A stretch of 64,000 nucleotides of DNA. Origin: Metapseudomonas sp043392685 (GTDB taxonomy: Bacteria > Pseudomonadota > Gammaproteobacteria > Pseudomonadales > Pseudomonadaceae). Of the stretch, positions 34,212 through 42,313 are shown piece by piece (the first letter of the stretch is position 1; each line of letters begins with the position of its first letter). The stretch lies in NCBI GenBank assembly GCA_043392685.1, contig JBHZGM010000020.1; one strand, written 5' to 3'. The notes under the pieces are model-generated. The model ran no database searches and had not been told where the DNA came from. It saw only the letters and a list, made by a program, of their open reading frames with translations. Both the position numbers and the translations under genes were made by a program.

Positions 34212-34742
34212 ATGCGCCTGCTGTACTGCCTGCCCGCCCTGTTTGCCCTGCTGAGCCCCCTGGCCCAGGCCGAACTGCTCGACGATGTCTGGGAACGCGG
34301 CAGCCTGCGCATCGCCCTCGAAGACAACAACCCGCCCTACAGCTACCGCGAAGACGGCAGGCTGACCGGCTTCGGCGTGGAGCTGGGCCGCGCCCTGGCG
34401 GCGGAGTTGAACGTGGACGCGGACTTCGTGGCGGACGACGACGGCAAGATGCTCGAAGGCCTGCAGAGCGGCCGCTACGACATCGCCCTGGAGCCGCTCG
34501 CAGAACCGGGCGAGGCCACCCTGGAATTCAGCGAGCCCTACGTCTTTCCCCAGGCCGGGGCCGAAGGCGACAGTGGCGCGGGGCAACCCATGGCGATTCC
34601 CTTCCAGAAGGGCAACCCGGCATTTCGCGACAGCCTCAACCGTGCGCTGGCCAAGTTGCGCAGCGAAGGCAGGCTGGGCGAACTCTCGGCGCAGTGGCTG
34701 GGCAAGGATCTCAGTCGCCCGGCTGCGGCCGGTTCACGCTGA
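34212..34742 (+). CDS. Single-lobe periplasmic solute-binding-like protein (SBP family 3, lobe 2 missing)
   Basis: 176 residues, against about 250 for family 3 amino-acid-binding proteins. Signal peptide 1-20 (AQA-EL), then lobe 1: SLRIALEDNNPPYSYREDG and LQSGRYDIALEPL. After FSEPYVFPQ the chain passes a Gly/Ser linker (near residue 116) straight to the segment that normally returns to lobe 1 (MAIPFQKGNPAFRDSLNRALAKLRSEG). The middle ~75 residues forming lobe 2 are absent while the frame is intact. It cannot close on a ligand like a normal binding protein, so it may be a sensor, decoy or relic. No transporter genes are adjacent. Confidence 0.8.
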   Translation: MRLLYCLPALFALLSPLAQAELLDDVWERGSLRIALEDNNPPYSYREDGRLTGFGVELGRALAAELNVDADFVADDDGKMLEGLQSGRYDIALEPLAEPGEATLEFSEPYVFPQAGAEGDSGAGQPMAIPFQKGNPAFRDSLNRALAKLRSEGRLGELSAQWLGKDLSRPAAAGSR

Positions 34743-34745
34743 ACC

Positions 34746-35237
34746 TCAGGCCTCGTCCAGTTCGGCCAAGCGCGCGGCGGCCTCGGCCAACTCTTCTTCG
34801 CTGAACACCTCGACCCCGGCGCGACGCAGGGCCGCGGCGGTCACCCCCTCACCCGCGACGCGCACGCCGCTGAACGTGCCGTCGTAGTTCTCCTTGTTGC
34901 CGCAGGATGGGCTGCGCGATTTGAGCAGCGCGATGCGAATACCGTGAGCCGCAACCAGTTCCAGGGCGATGCGCGCCCCGGCGACGAATTCGGCGGTCAC
35001 GTCCTGGCCAGCGTCGGTAAGCACCGGCAATTCACCGTCCAGCACCGCGGCGCCGCGTCCACCGGCGATCTCCGCTGGTGCGCGCGGGGTTGGCAGGCCG
35101 CCCGCCACTTCCGGGCAGAGCGGCACGATGCGCCCCTCCGCCTGCCAGCGCTCCAGCAGGCCGAAGGGCCCATGGGCGCCGCCGTCGTAGCGCACGCGCT
35201 GCCCGAGCAGGCAGCGGCTGACCAGAATCTTCTGCAT
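34746..35237 (-). CDS. DUF523 family protein
   Basis: 163 residues from the ATG at 35235-35237 (start QKILVSRCLLGQRVRYDGG). The upstream open frame is unconserved. Conserved cysteines occur in SRCLLG, PLCPEVAGGL and the SRSPSCGNKENYDG segment near 115, the family signature, which suggests a metal or iron-sulfur site. DUF523 domains are found alone or fused to DUF1722; a role in tRNA or thiouridine metabolism has been proposed for relatives. Function here is unknown. Convergent with the solute-binding-like gene, with 3 bp between stops. Confidence 0.88.
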   Translation of the reverse strand: MQKILVSRCLLGQRVRYDGGAHGPFGLLERWQAEGRIVPLCPEVAGGLPTPRAPAEIAGGRGAAVLDGELPVLTDAGQDVTAEFVAGARIALELVAAHGIRIALLKSRSPSCGNKENYDGTFSGVRVAGEGVTAAALRRAGVEVFSEEELAEAAARLAELDEA

Positions 35238-35395
35238 CGTCTTCTCCAGAAGAGCATCTTGGCGGTAACGCCAGTGGCACCGGTACGGACCGGGCTCTGA
35301 TCGAAGGGATTGCCTGGGCCGGGCAACTGCCAAGCCGGTCAAAGAGGCAGGCGACGAACTTCCCCATCCTTGGGCGGGAAGCGCCCGGAGCAGGG

Positions 35396-36013
35396 CTAGA
35401 GCGGACCACCCCGCCGGCGGAACCAGCCGGCGATGGACATGCGCTCGCGGCTCGCCGGCAAAACCTCATGGGGCAGTTCGGCGGACAGGAACACCACCAG
35501 GCTGCCGCCCTCGGGGAGCACGTCCCGCTCGCCCTCGGCCAGGTAGAGGCGCAGGGCGCCACCCTGCTCCGCCTGCCAGTCGGCGTTCAGATAGGCCACC
35601 ACCGACACCGTGCGGCGGTCGTCGTCACGGAAGCGGTCCAGGTGCTTCTGGTAGAAGGCGCCGGGCGGGTAGAGGGCGAAGTGGCACTCGAAGTCTTCCA
35701 GCCCGAGGTAAAGTTCCAGGTTGAGACGCTGGCGCAGTTCATCCATCAGCGCCAGGTAGGCATCGCTGGCGGCCGACTGGCCGGGCTCCAGCCAGTGGAT
35801 ACGGTCGCCGCGCACCCCCTCGCGAACCTGCTGTCCCTCGCCGCGTCCCACAGATGCCGGCGCAAGGCTCCCGGCGGCGGAGCGCACGCGGCACTCTTCG
35901 GCGAGATTGGCGGTGAGTTCGGCAGGGAGCGCCAGGCGCTGATGGGACCAGCCCTGGTTGGCCAGGTCGTCGACGATCAGGGTGGTCAGCGGGGATTCGG
36001 GAAATGAAGTCAT
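35396..36013 (-). CDS. 2-oxoglutarate/Fe(II)-dependent dioxygenase (prolyl 4-hydroxylase type)
   Basis: 205 residues. The double-stranded beta-helix core has the iron facial triad: HxD in FYQKHLDRF near residue 123 and the distal His in LPHEVLPA near 183, with the 2-oxoglutarate-binding Arg in RMSIAGWF near 193. It starts at ATG 36011-36013. Relatives hydroxylate prolines, for example in elongation factor Tu in Pseudomonas, but the substrate here is not known. Equivalent to PA0310 by order. Upstream 206-bp gap contains the promoter region shared with the divergent DUF2059 gene. Confidence 0.9.
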   Translation of the reverse strand: MTSFPESPLTTLIVDDLANQGWSHQRLALPAELTANLAEECRVRSAAGSLAPASVGRGEGQQVREGVRGDRIHWLEPGQSAASDAYLALMDELRQRLNLELYLGLEDFECHFALYPPGAFYQKHLDRFRDDDRRTVSVVAYLNADWQAEQGGALRLYLAEGERDVLPEGGSLVVFLSAELPHEVLPASRERMSIAGWFRRRGGPL

Positions 36014-36219
36014 GATGGCGGAATTCTACCAGCGACCAGGAATTCGCCCACATGACTTGCAGCAGTTTCCGACACCTCGACAATAAAGCCCGAGTCCGCT
36101 GAGAATAGCCGCACGTTCAATCCCGCACTGCCCGCCCGCCGCCACCGCCTTCCCCACCGAACCGATGCCATCCGCGTGGGTCCGATACGAATTGCGGACT
36201 GCGTCATCCAGGAGATTTC

Positions 36220-36975
36220 ATGCGCCTGCTCTTCGCCATCACCCTCCTCCTCTTCGGTTTGCCCGCCCTGGCCGACGAGCACACCGACCTCTATCAGGCA
36301 GCCGGCTGGCCGGAGCAGCGCGCGCACTTCAACGACGCCCTCACAGCGGCCCAGCAGCGCTACCAGAAAACCTTGCCGCCAGCGGTCTACCAGGCCCTGG
36401 TGGACAACAGCAATCGCCGCTTCCAGCCCCAGGCCATCGACCAGCGGGCCCAGGTCGCGCTGCGCAATCAGCTTCAGGACCCGCGCCCGGCGCTGGCCTT
36501 CTTCCAGTCGCCGCTGGGCAAGAAGATCATCGCTGCAGAAACCCTGGCCACCCGCCGCGACCAGTTGGCCCAGCACGTCAACGGGCTGCCGCGCATCGAG
36601 GCCGAGGCCACCCGCCGCCTGCTGATTCGCCACCTGTCCCAGGCCCTGCCGGCCCGCGAAGCCGGCGCCGAAGTCAGCCTGGCGCTGGCCGGAGTCGCAG
36701 CCGACAGCCTGAGCCAGATGCTTCCCGGCCTGCTCGGCAACGGTCAGGCACAAGGCATGATCGATGGCCAGCGCCAGCGGCTGATGGAGCAGATCGGCAA
36801 CGACCTGGATAACACCCTGCTCTACGTCTACCGCGACCTTTCCGACCCGGAACTGGAAGAGTTCGTCACCTTCGCCGAATCCGCTGAAGGCAAGGCCTAT
36901 TACCAGGCTGCCCTGGCCGCCGTGCGCGCCGGCCTTGCCGTGGGCCAGGACGCCTCGGCCCAACAGGGCCTCTGA
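36220..36975 (+). CDS. Secreted DUF2059 domain protein
   Basis: 251 residues. Signal peptide of about 18 residues (ending LPALA-DE), then an all-helical protein. The C-terminal half carries the DUF2059 pattern: DPELEEFVTFAESAEGKAYY near 210-230, where FxxSPxGKKxxA-type sequences recur (AFFQSPLGKKIIAAE near 95). Family members are periplasmic, of unknown function. A periplasmic helical role is inferred only from composition. Positional equivalent is PA0309. Confidence 0.85.
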   Translation: MRLLFAITLLLFGLPALADEHTDLYQAAGWPEQRAHFNDALTAAQQRYQKTLPPAVYQALVDNSNRRFQPQAIDQRAQVALRNQLQDPRPALAFFQSPLGKKIIAAETLATRRDQLAQHVNGLPRIEAEATRRLLIRHLSQALPAREAGAEVSLALAGVAADSLSQMLPGLLGNGQAQGMIDGQRQRLMEQIGNDLDNTLLYVYRDLSDPELEEFVTFAESAEGKAYYQAALAAVRAGLAVGQDASAQQGL

Positions 36976-37042
36976 AGCCCTCAGTAGGATGGGTAGAGGA
37001 ACGAAACCCATCGAGATCGATCCATCCTGCGGCGCCTTGACC

Positions 37043-37984
37043 TCAGTCCAGGCGTTCGCGCAGAAAACCGAAGTACCGCTCCCGATAGGCCGGCGCCTCG
37101 TTCACCAGATGGTGGCCGGCCCCCTCCAGCATCAGCACCTCCGGCTGGTCGAACTTCTCCGCCAGCACCCTGAGGTTGTGCTGCCAGTCCACCGTCATGT
37201 CGCCATCACCCTGGATCACCAGCGGCCGCCGCGAACTGCGCGGCGCCCGCTCGATGCGCGGCACCCAGCGCGCCAGCGCGCCGACCCAGGCGGTGGGCAG
37301 GGTCTGCGGCTGCAGCGGGTCCTTGTGATGGACGAACTCGATGAACTCGGCGTCGCTGGAGTTGACGCTGAAACGCCGTGGAATGCTTTCGACGAAGTGC
37401 CGCATCAACTGGTAGCTGAACTTCGACCAGCCCCAGGAACGCGGACGCACCAATGGCGCGAACAGCAGGGTCTCGCCCAGTTCCGGACGCGGCGTGCCGG
37501 TCAGCAGGTAATCCAGCAGGATGGCGCCACCGGTGCTCTGCCCGGCCAGGTGCCAGGGTTGCGGAAGGTCCAGGGCCGCCGCCTCGCCCAGCAGGGCCTG
37601 GAGCGCGGCCTGGTATTCGGCGAAGTCGCCAATACTGGCGCGCGCACCGCTGGACAGCCCATGACCGGGCAGGTCGCAGGCAATCACCGCGAACCCCATG
37701 CCCAGTGCCCACTCCACCAGATGGCCATAGAGCCCCATGTGGTCGTAGTAGCCGTGCAGCATTACCAGGCTGGCGCGTGCATCGGGCGGCAACCAGAGCT
37801 GGGTGACCAGCGTATAGCCGGCCGCCTCGACGCAGCCCAGGCGCGCCTGCACGCCGGGAATGCGAGAGGCGAAGTCCAGCCGGTAGAACGCACGATAGCT
37901 CTGGGCCTGGCGCAGGTCGGCGGCGCCTGCGGCCAAGGGTCGCAACAGCGAACGCAGGAGATCGGGCTGGAACGGGTCTGACAT
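37043..37984 (-). CDS. Alpha/beta hydrolase (monoacylglycerol lipase / lysophospholipase-like)
   Basis: 313 residues from ATG 37982-37984. The upstream open frame (to 38116) overlaps the divergent gene and is rejected. Catalytic triad: nucleophile Ser in AGQSTGGA near 152, Asp in IQGDGDMTV near 252 and His in GAGHHLVNE near 290. The oxyanion HG motif is HGYYDH near 80. This is the serine aminopeptidase S33/Hydrolase_4 family, likely a lipase or esterase acting on monoacyl substrates. No signal peptide, so probably cytosolic or inner-membrane associated. Confidence 0.88.
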   Translation of the reverse strand: MSDPFQPDLLRSLLRPLAAGAADLRQAQSYRAFYRLDFASRIPGVQARLGCVEAAGYTLVTQLWLPPDARASLVMLHGYYDHMGLYGHLVEWALGMGFAVIACDLPGHGLSSGARASIGDFAEYQAALQALLGEAAALDLPQPWHLAGQSTGGAILLDYLLTGTPRPELGETLLFAPLVRPRSWGWSKFSYQLMRHFVESIPRRFSVNSSDAEFIEFVHHKDPLQPQTLPTAWVGALARWVPRIERAPRSSRRPLVIQGDGDMTVDWQHNLRVLAEKFDQPEVLMLEGAGHHLVNEAPAYRERYFGFLRERLD

Positions 37985-38106
37985 CGGGCTTTCCCTGAAA
38001 TGGAGCAAGGCTATCCGCAGGACCGCCTGGGGTCCTGGCCGGCTGCCGATATTCTGCTGCCCGGCGCAACGTGGCAAGCTACGCGCCCCTGCACAGGCCC
38101 ATATCC

Positions 38107-38682
38107 ATGCGTGCATTCAAGCCCAAGACCCTGATCACCAGCTTCGCCCTCCTCGCCTGCGTCGGCGCCATCATGCTGGCTCTGCGCTGGTACGAGTCGC
38201 GCTACGTCCGCCCCTTCAACGCCCAAGCCACGGTGTTCTCCGGCGAACAACTGCGCCTGCCGGCCGAACTCGCCGGGCCGGGGCCGATCCGTCTGGTGCA
38301 CTTCTGGGACCCGGCCTGCCCCTGCAACGCCGGCAATCAGCAGCACCTGGCCGAACTGATCGAGCGTTTCGCGCACCAGGGCGTGACCTTCCACGCCTTG
38401 CAGAAGCCGGGCAGCAAGGGCCAGCTGCCGCCGGGTCTGGAAGCCCTGCAGCCACTGGCCGAAGTACCGGGTGCCGAAGGCTTGCCGGCGGTGCCCGCCG
38501 TGGGCATCTGGGACCGCGAAGGCCGCCTCGCCTACTTCGGCCCGTACAGCGAAGGCGCGGTGTGCAATTCGGCCAACAGCTTCATCGAACCCATCCTCGA
38601 AGCCCTGATCGACAACCGCCCGGTGAGCGCCAGCAGCACCCTGGCGGCGGGCTGCTTCTGCGCCTGGAACGAGCCGTCCTAG
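38107..38682 (+). CDS. Membrane-anchored thioredoxin-like protein with CxC motif (DUF6436 type)
   Basis: 191 residues from ATG 38107 rather than the longer open frame from 38071. An N-terminal membrane anchor (about 9-31) is followed by a periplasmic thioredoxin-like fold: VHFWDPACPCNAGNQQHL near 65-80 carries CPC in place of CxxC, and the cis-Pro region is PAVPAVGIWD near 130. A second cysteine pair lies near the C-terminus (CFC, residues 184-186). This resembles the DUF6436/TlpA-like group. It may be a specialised reductase or metal chaperone. The stop overlaps the convergent AraC gene by 3 bases. Confidence 0.82.
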   Translation: MRAFKPKTLITSFALLACVGAIMLALRWYESRYVRPFNAQATVFSGEQLRLPAELAGPGPIRLVHFWDPACPCNAGNQQHLAELIERFAHQGVTFHALQKPGSKGQLPPGLEALQPLAEVPGAEGLPAVPAVGIWDREGRLAYFGPYSEGAVCNSANSFIEPILEALIDNRPVSASSTLAAGCFCAWNEPS

Positions 38683-39719
38683 ACCGCGTTCAGGCGCGCC
38701 CTATAAACCTCCGGCGGCATGCCGTACCAGCGGCGAAAGGCCCGGTAGAACGGCGACAGCTCGGAGAATCCGCAGGCGCGCGCCACCTCGCGCATCGCCT
38801 TGCCCTCCCGCAGCAGCTCCACCGCACGTAGCTGCTGCACCGACTCGCGCACCCCGCGCAGCGTGCTGCCCTGCGCCGCCAGGGCGCGCTGCAGGCTACC
38901 CGCGCCAAGCCCCAGCTCCGCCGCGCAAGCCTCCAGCGAGCAGTCCGCCTGGCCCAGGCGCACCCCCAGCAGGTAGCGCAGGCGATTGAGCAGGTCATTG
39001 CCGGCCAGCGCCTCCAGTTGCGCCTCGGCATGTCGCCAGAGCAACTGGTGCAGCTCGGGATTGGCGGTACGCGACGGACGTTTCAGCAGGGACGCCGGGA
39101 ACAGCAGTGCGTCGTGCTCGCAGCCGAATTCCGGCAACAGGCCGAACAGCCGCTGGTGCTCGCTCACCCGTGCCGGCCGGGAGTGGCGGAATTGCACGCC
39201 CTCCAGGCGGAACTCGCCATCGGTGATGAAGCCCAGCAGCTTGGCGAACAGCAGCGCCAGGCACTCCATCTGCTGGCGCAGGGAGGAGAACCCCAGGTAA
39301 TTGAGGTCAAGCACCAGCCGGGCCTGCGCGCCTTCGCTCCGCAGCTGGGCAACGAAGCCGCCGGAAAGGATGTGCTGGAAACGCAGGAAGCTCGCCAGCG
39401 CCTCGGCAAGATCACGGCTGGCCAGCAGCAGGTAGCCCACCACATCGAGCAGGCGCGGCTTCATGACCTCGCCCAGATGCAGCCCGATATCGGGGTCGCC
39501 GATCAATGCGTCGGCGGCCAGCCAGAACTGCGGCGCATCGTCGTGGCGCAGGCGGCCGTCCACCGGTGGCGGCCCCGGGCGACGGTGCTGGTTCACGCCC
39601 TGGTAGATGCGCCCCGGATCGAGGCCCAGCTCGGCCAGCGCCTCATAGAGCAGGCGTCGCAGCGTGGCCGAATGGGTCAGCGGGGCGAAGCTGGAGGCAT
39701 CGGGTTCGACGGTGGGCAT
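38679..39719 (-). CDS. AraC-family transcriptional regulator adjacent to the acylase gene
   Basis: 346 residues. N-terminal arabinose-binding-like ligand domain (about 20-210, with LHLGEVMKPRLLDVVGYLLLAS near 80-100) and C-terminal double helix-turn-helix (about 235-345, including LEACAAELGLGAGSLQRAL and MREVARACGFSELSPFYRAF). It ends in RWYGMPPEVYR. Divergent from the acylase gene across 108 bp that hold an 11/12-bp inverted repeat, a candidate binding site. Equivalent to PA0306. Likely regulates the acylase; effector unknown. Confidence 0.9.
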   Translation of the reverse strand: MPTVEPDASSFAPLTHSATLRRLLYEALAELGLDPGRIYQGVNQHRRPGPPPVDGRLRHDDAPQFWLAADALIGDPDIGLHLGEVMKPRLLDVVGYLLLASRDLAEALASFLRFQHILSGGFVAQLRSEGAQARLVLDLNYLGFSSLRQQMECLALLFAKLLGFITDGEFRLEGVQFRHSRPARVSEHQRLFGLLPEFGCEHDALLFPASLLKRPSRTANPELHQLLWRHAEAQLEALAGNDLLNRLRYLLGVRLGQADCSLEACAAELGLGAGSLQRALAAQGSTLRGVRESVQQLRAVELLREGKAMREVARACGFSELSPFYRAFRRWYGMPPEVYRARLNAV

Positions 39720-39734
39720 GGCGGCTCCTCGGAA

Positions 39735-39771
39735 TTGACCGAAGACTTTCAGCTCGCACGTCTCCGGTCAA
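39735..39771. promoter_or_regulatory. Inverted repeat operator candidate between araC-type gene and acylase
   Basis: TTGACCGAAGAC (39735-39746) and GTCTCCGGTCAA (39760-39771) pair at 11 of 12 positions around a 13-nt spacer. It lies midway in the divergent promoter region. The TTGACCG half-site also forms the gshB palindrome at 6864-6877. Confidence 0.55.
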
Positions 39772-39827
39772 TGCCCGCCAGGTTCCGCTTGGGGAGAATG
39801 CGGCGACCACAACAAGGAGAACCGTGC

Positions 39828-42209
39828 ATGAAACGCACCCTGACCGCCCTGGCCGTCATCGTCGCCGCTGTCGCCGGCGGCGCTGTCTGGTACAGCGAAA
39901 GCAAGAAGCCGCTGCGCGACGGCGAACTTTCCCTGGCCCATCTCCAGACCCCGGTGACCATCCGCTACGACGAGCGAGGCGTGCCGCACATCCAGGCTGG
40001 CAACGAAGCCGATATGTACCGCGCCCTGGGTTTCGTCCACGCCCAGGACCGCCTGTTCCAGATGGAAATGCTGCGCCGCCTGGCGCGCGGCGAGCTGGCC
40101 GAAGTCCTCGGCGCCCGCCTGGTGGACACCGACCGCCTGTTCCGCACCCTGGGGATTCGCGCCCACGCCGACGAATACGCCCGCAAGATGGACCAGGACA
40201 GCCCTGCGACCAAGGCCCTGCAGGCCTATCTCGACGGCATCAACCAGTGCCAGGACAGCCGGCCGGCGCCGGTGGAGTTCGACCTGCTGGGCATCGAGAA
40301 GCGCCCCTTCACGGTCGCCGACACCCTTTCCGTCGCCGGCTACATGGCCTACAGCTTCGCCGCCGCGTTTCGCACCGAACCGGTGCTCACCTATGTGCGC
40401 GACGAACTGGGCGCCGACTACCTGAAAACCTTCGACCTCGACTGGCACCCCGAAGGCGTGCTCGGCCAGCCGCTGGCCACGGGGGACTGGCAGGACCTCA
40501 ACCGCCTCGCGCATCTCAGTCAGCAGGCCCTGGTCGAAGCCGGCCTGCCGCAGTTCGAGGGCAGCAACGCCTGGGCCGTATCCGGCAGCCGCACCGCCAG
40601 CGGCAAGCCGCTCTTGGCCGGCGACCCGCATATCCGCTTCGCCGTGCCGGCGGTGTGGTACGAGGCGCAGCTGAGCTACCCGGGCTTCGAACTCTACGGC
40701 CACCACCAGGCCCTGAACCCGGTCGCCTCCCTCGGACACAACCGCGAGTTCGCCTGGAGCCTGACCATGTTCCAGAACGACGACCTCGACCTGATCGCCG
40801 AGAAGATCAATCCGGACAACCCGGACCAGGTCTGGTACCAGGGCCAGTGGGTGAACCTGGAAAGCCGCGAGGAGACCATCCAGGTCAAGGACGGCGAACC
40901 GGTGAAGCTGACCCTGCGCCGTTCGCCCCACGGCCCCATCATCAACGACGCACTGGGCGCGGCCGCCGGCAAGACACCGATCGCCATGTGGTGGGCCTTC
41001 CTGGAAACCGAGAACCCGATCCTCGATGCCTTCTACCAGCTCAACCGCGCCGACAGCCTGGACAAGGCCCGCTCCGCCGTGAAGAAGATCCACTCCCCCG
41101 GCCTGAACGTGATCTGGACCGGCGCCAGCGGCGACATTGGCTGGTGGGCGTCGGCCAAACTGCCACAGCGCCCGGAAGGTGTGAACCCTGCGTTCATCCT
41201 CGACGGCAGCACCGCCGAGGCGGACAAGCCCGGCTACCTGCCCTTCAGCGCCAACCCCCAGGAGGAAAACCCCGAGCGCGGCTACATCGTCTCTGCCAAC
41301 CACCAGCCGCTGTCGCCCACCGGCGTCGCCATTCCCGGCTACTACAACGTGGCGGATCGCGGCCAGCGCCTGAATGAGCGCCTCGCCCAGACCGGAGTGA
41401 AGTGGGATGTGCAGAACAGCCAGGCGCTACAACTGGATACCGGCACCGGCTATGGCCCGCGCCTGCTGGCGCCGCTGCTTGACGAGTTGCGTGCAGCCGC
41501 CACCGACGAGCGTGAGAAGGCCCTGGTGGAACAACTGGCGGGGTGGGACGGCGACCACAAGCTGGATTCGATTCCCGCCACCCTGTTCAACCAGCTCACC
41601 TACGAACTGGCCAGGGCCGCCATGCACGACGAACTGGGTGATGCCTTCTTCGACAGCCTGCTGCAGACCCGCGTGCTCGATACCGCCCTGCCGCGCCTGA
41701 CCGCCGACGCCAGCTCGCCCTGGTGGGACAAGCGCGATACGGCAGAGAAGGAAAGCCGCGCGGACGTGGTCAAGGCCGCCTGGCAGGCCAGCCTGGCGCA
41801 CCTGAAGAAGACCCTGGGCGAGGACAGCGCGAAATGGCAATGGGGCAACTCCCATACCCTGACCAACAACCATCCACTGGGGCAGCAGAAGCCTCTGGAT
41901 AGGCTGTTCAACGTCGGCCCCTTCGCCTCCCCGGGTGGCCACGAAATGCCCAACAACCTGTCCCACCGCATCAGCCCGGCCCCCTGGGGAGTGATCTACG
42001 GTCCCTCCACCCGCCGCCTGGTGGACATGGCCGACGCCGAGCATGCCCTGGGCATCAACCCGGTAGGCCAGAGCGGCGTGCCCTTCGACCGCCACTACGA
42101 CGACCAGGCCGAGGCCTATATGCGCGGCGAATACCTGCCGATGCACTTTGCCGAGGATGAGGTGAAAGCCAATAGCCAGGAGGTGCTGACGCTGACGCCT
42201 GACAGTTGA
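39828..42209 (+). CDS. hacB: HacB-type N-terminal nucleophile acylase (AHL/penicillin acylase family)
   Basis: 793 residues from ATG 39828 (AAGGAG upstream). A signal/anchor segment (about 4-21) precedes the alpha chain. The precursor is cut before Ser246 in FEGSNAWAVSG, making it the N-terminal nucleophile of the beta chain. GDPHIRF near 265 and the late Asn of the NN segment (NNHPLGQQKP near 683) complete the active site region. Family members cleave acyl-homoserine lactones and cyclic lipopeptide acyl chains. PA0305 is HacB, an AHL acylase of P. aeruginosa, here matched by position and sequence type. Actual substrates need testing. Confidence 0.9.
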   Translation: MKRTLTALAVIVAAVAGGAVWYSESKKPLRDGELSLAHLQTPVTIRYDERGVPHIQAGNEADMYRALGFVHAQDRLFQMEMLRRLARGELAEVLGARLVDTDRLFRTLGIRAHADEYARKMDQDSPATKALQAYLDGINQCQDSRPAPVEFDLLGIEKRPFTVADTLSVAGYMAYSFAAAFRTEPVLTYVRDELGADYLKTFDLDWHPEGVLGQPLATGDWQDLNRLAHLSQQALVEAGLPQFEGSNAWAVSGSRTASGKPLLAGDPHIRFAVPAVWYEAQLSYPGFELYGHHQALNPVASLGHNREFAWSLTMFQNDDLDLIAEKINPDNPDQVWYQGQWVNLESREETIQVKDGEPVKLTLRRSPHGPIINDALGAAAGKTPIAMWWAFLETENPILDAFYQLNRADSLDKARSAVKKIHSPGLNVIWTGASGDIGWWASAKLPQRPEGVNPAFILDGSTAEADKPGYLPFSANPQEENPERGYIVSANHQPLSPTGVAIPGYYNVADRGQRLNERLAQTGVKWDVQNSQALQLDTGTGYGPRLLAPLLDELRAAATDEREKALVEQLAGWDGDHKLDSIPATLFNQLTYELARAAMHDELGDAFFDSLLQTRVLDTALPRLTADASSPWWDKRDTAEKESRADVVKAAWQASLAHLKKTLGEDSAKWQWGNSHTLTNNHPLGQQKPLDRLFNVGPFASPGGHEMPNNLSHRISPAPWGVIYGPSTRRLVDMADAEHALGINPVGQSGVPFDRHYDDQAEAYMRGEYLPMHFAEDEVKANSQEVLTLTPDS

Positions 42210-42215
42210 GGCGCG

Positions 42216-42275
42216 GGGATACCCCCTCTCCCCCGGCCCCTCTCCCTTCAGGGAGAGGGTTGGGGAGAGGGGAAA
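42216..42275. repeat. CCCTCTCCC-type hairpin repeat after the acylase gene
   Basis: CCCCCTCTCCCCCGGCCCCT and a later CCCTTCAGGGAGAGGG pair as a long imperfect hairpin ending in GGGGAAAAA. It is a relative of the element at 27605-27650. It may terminate the acylase transcript; the convergent CGL gene ends at 42314. Confidence 0.65.
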
Positions 42276-42313
42276 AATTCAGACGGCGCAGCAACTGACC
42301 CGAAGTTCGCTGT

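Noticed and set aside
34212..34742. Frameshifted ordinary solute-binding protein
   Set aside because: The frame is continuous from signal peptide to stop, and the missing part is not present in another frame nearby.
39506..41377. 623-residue plus-strand frame overlapping the acylase in another frame
   Set aside because: Arg/Pro-rich shadow; the acylase frame carries the conserved SNAW nucleophile region.
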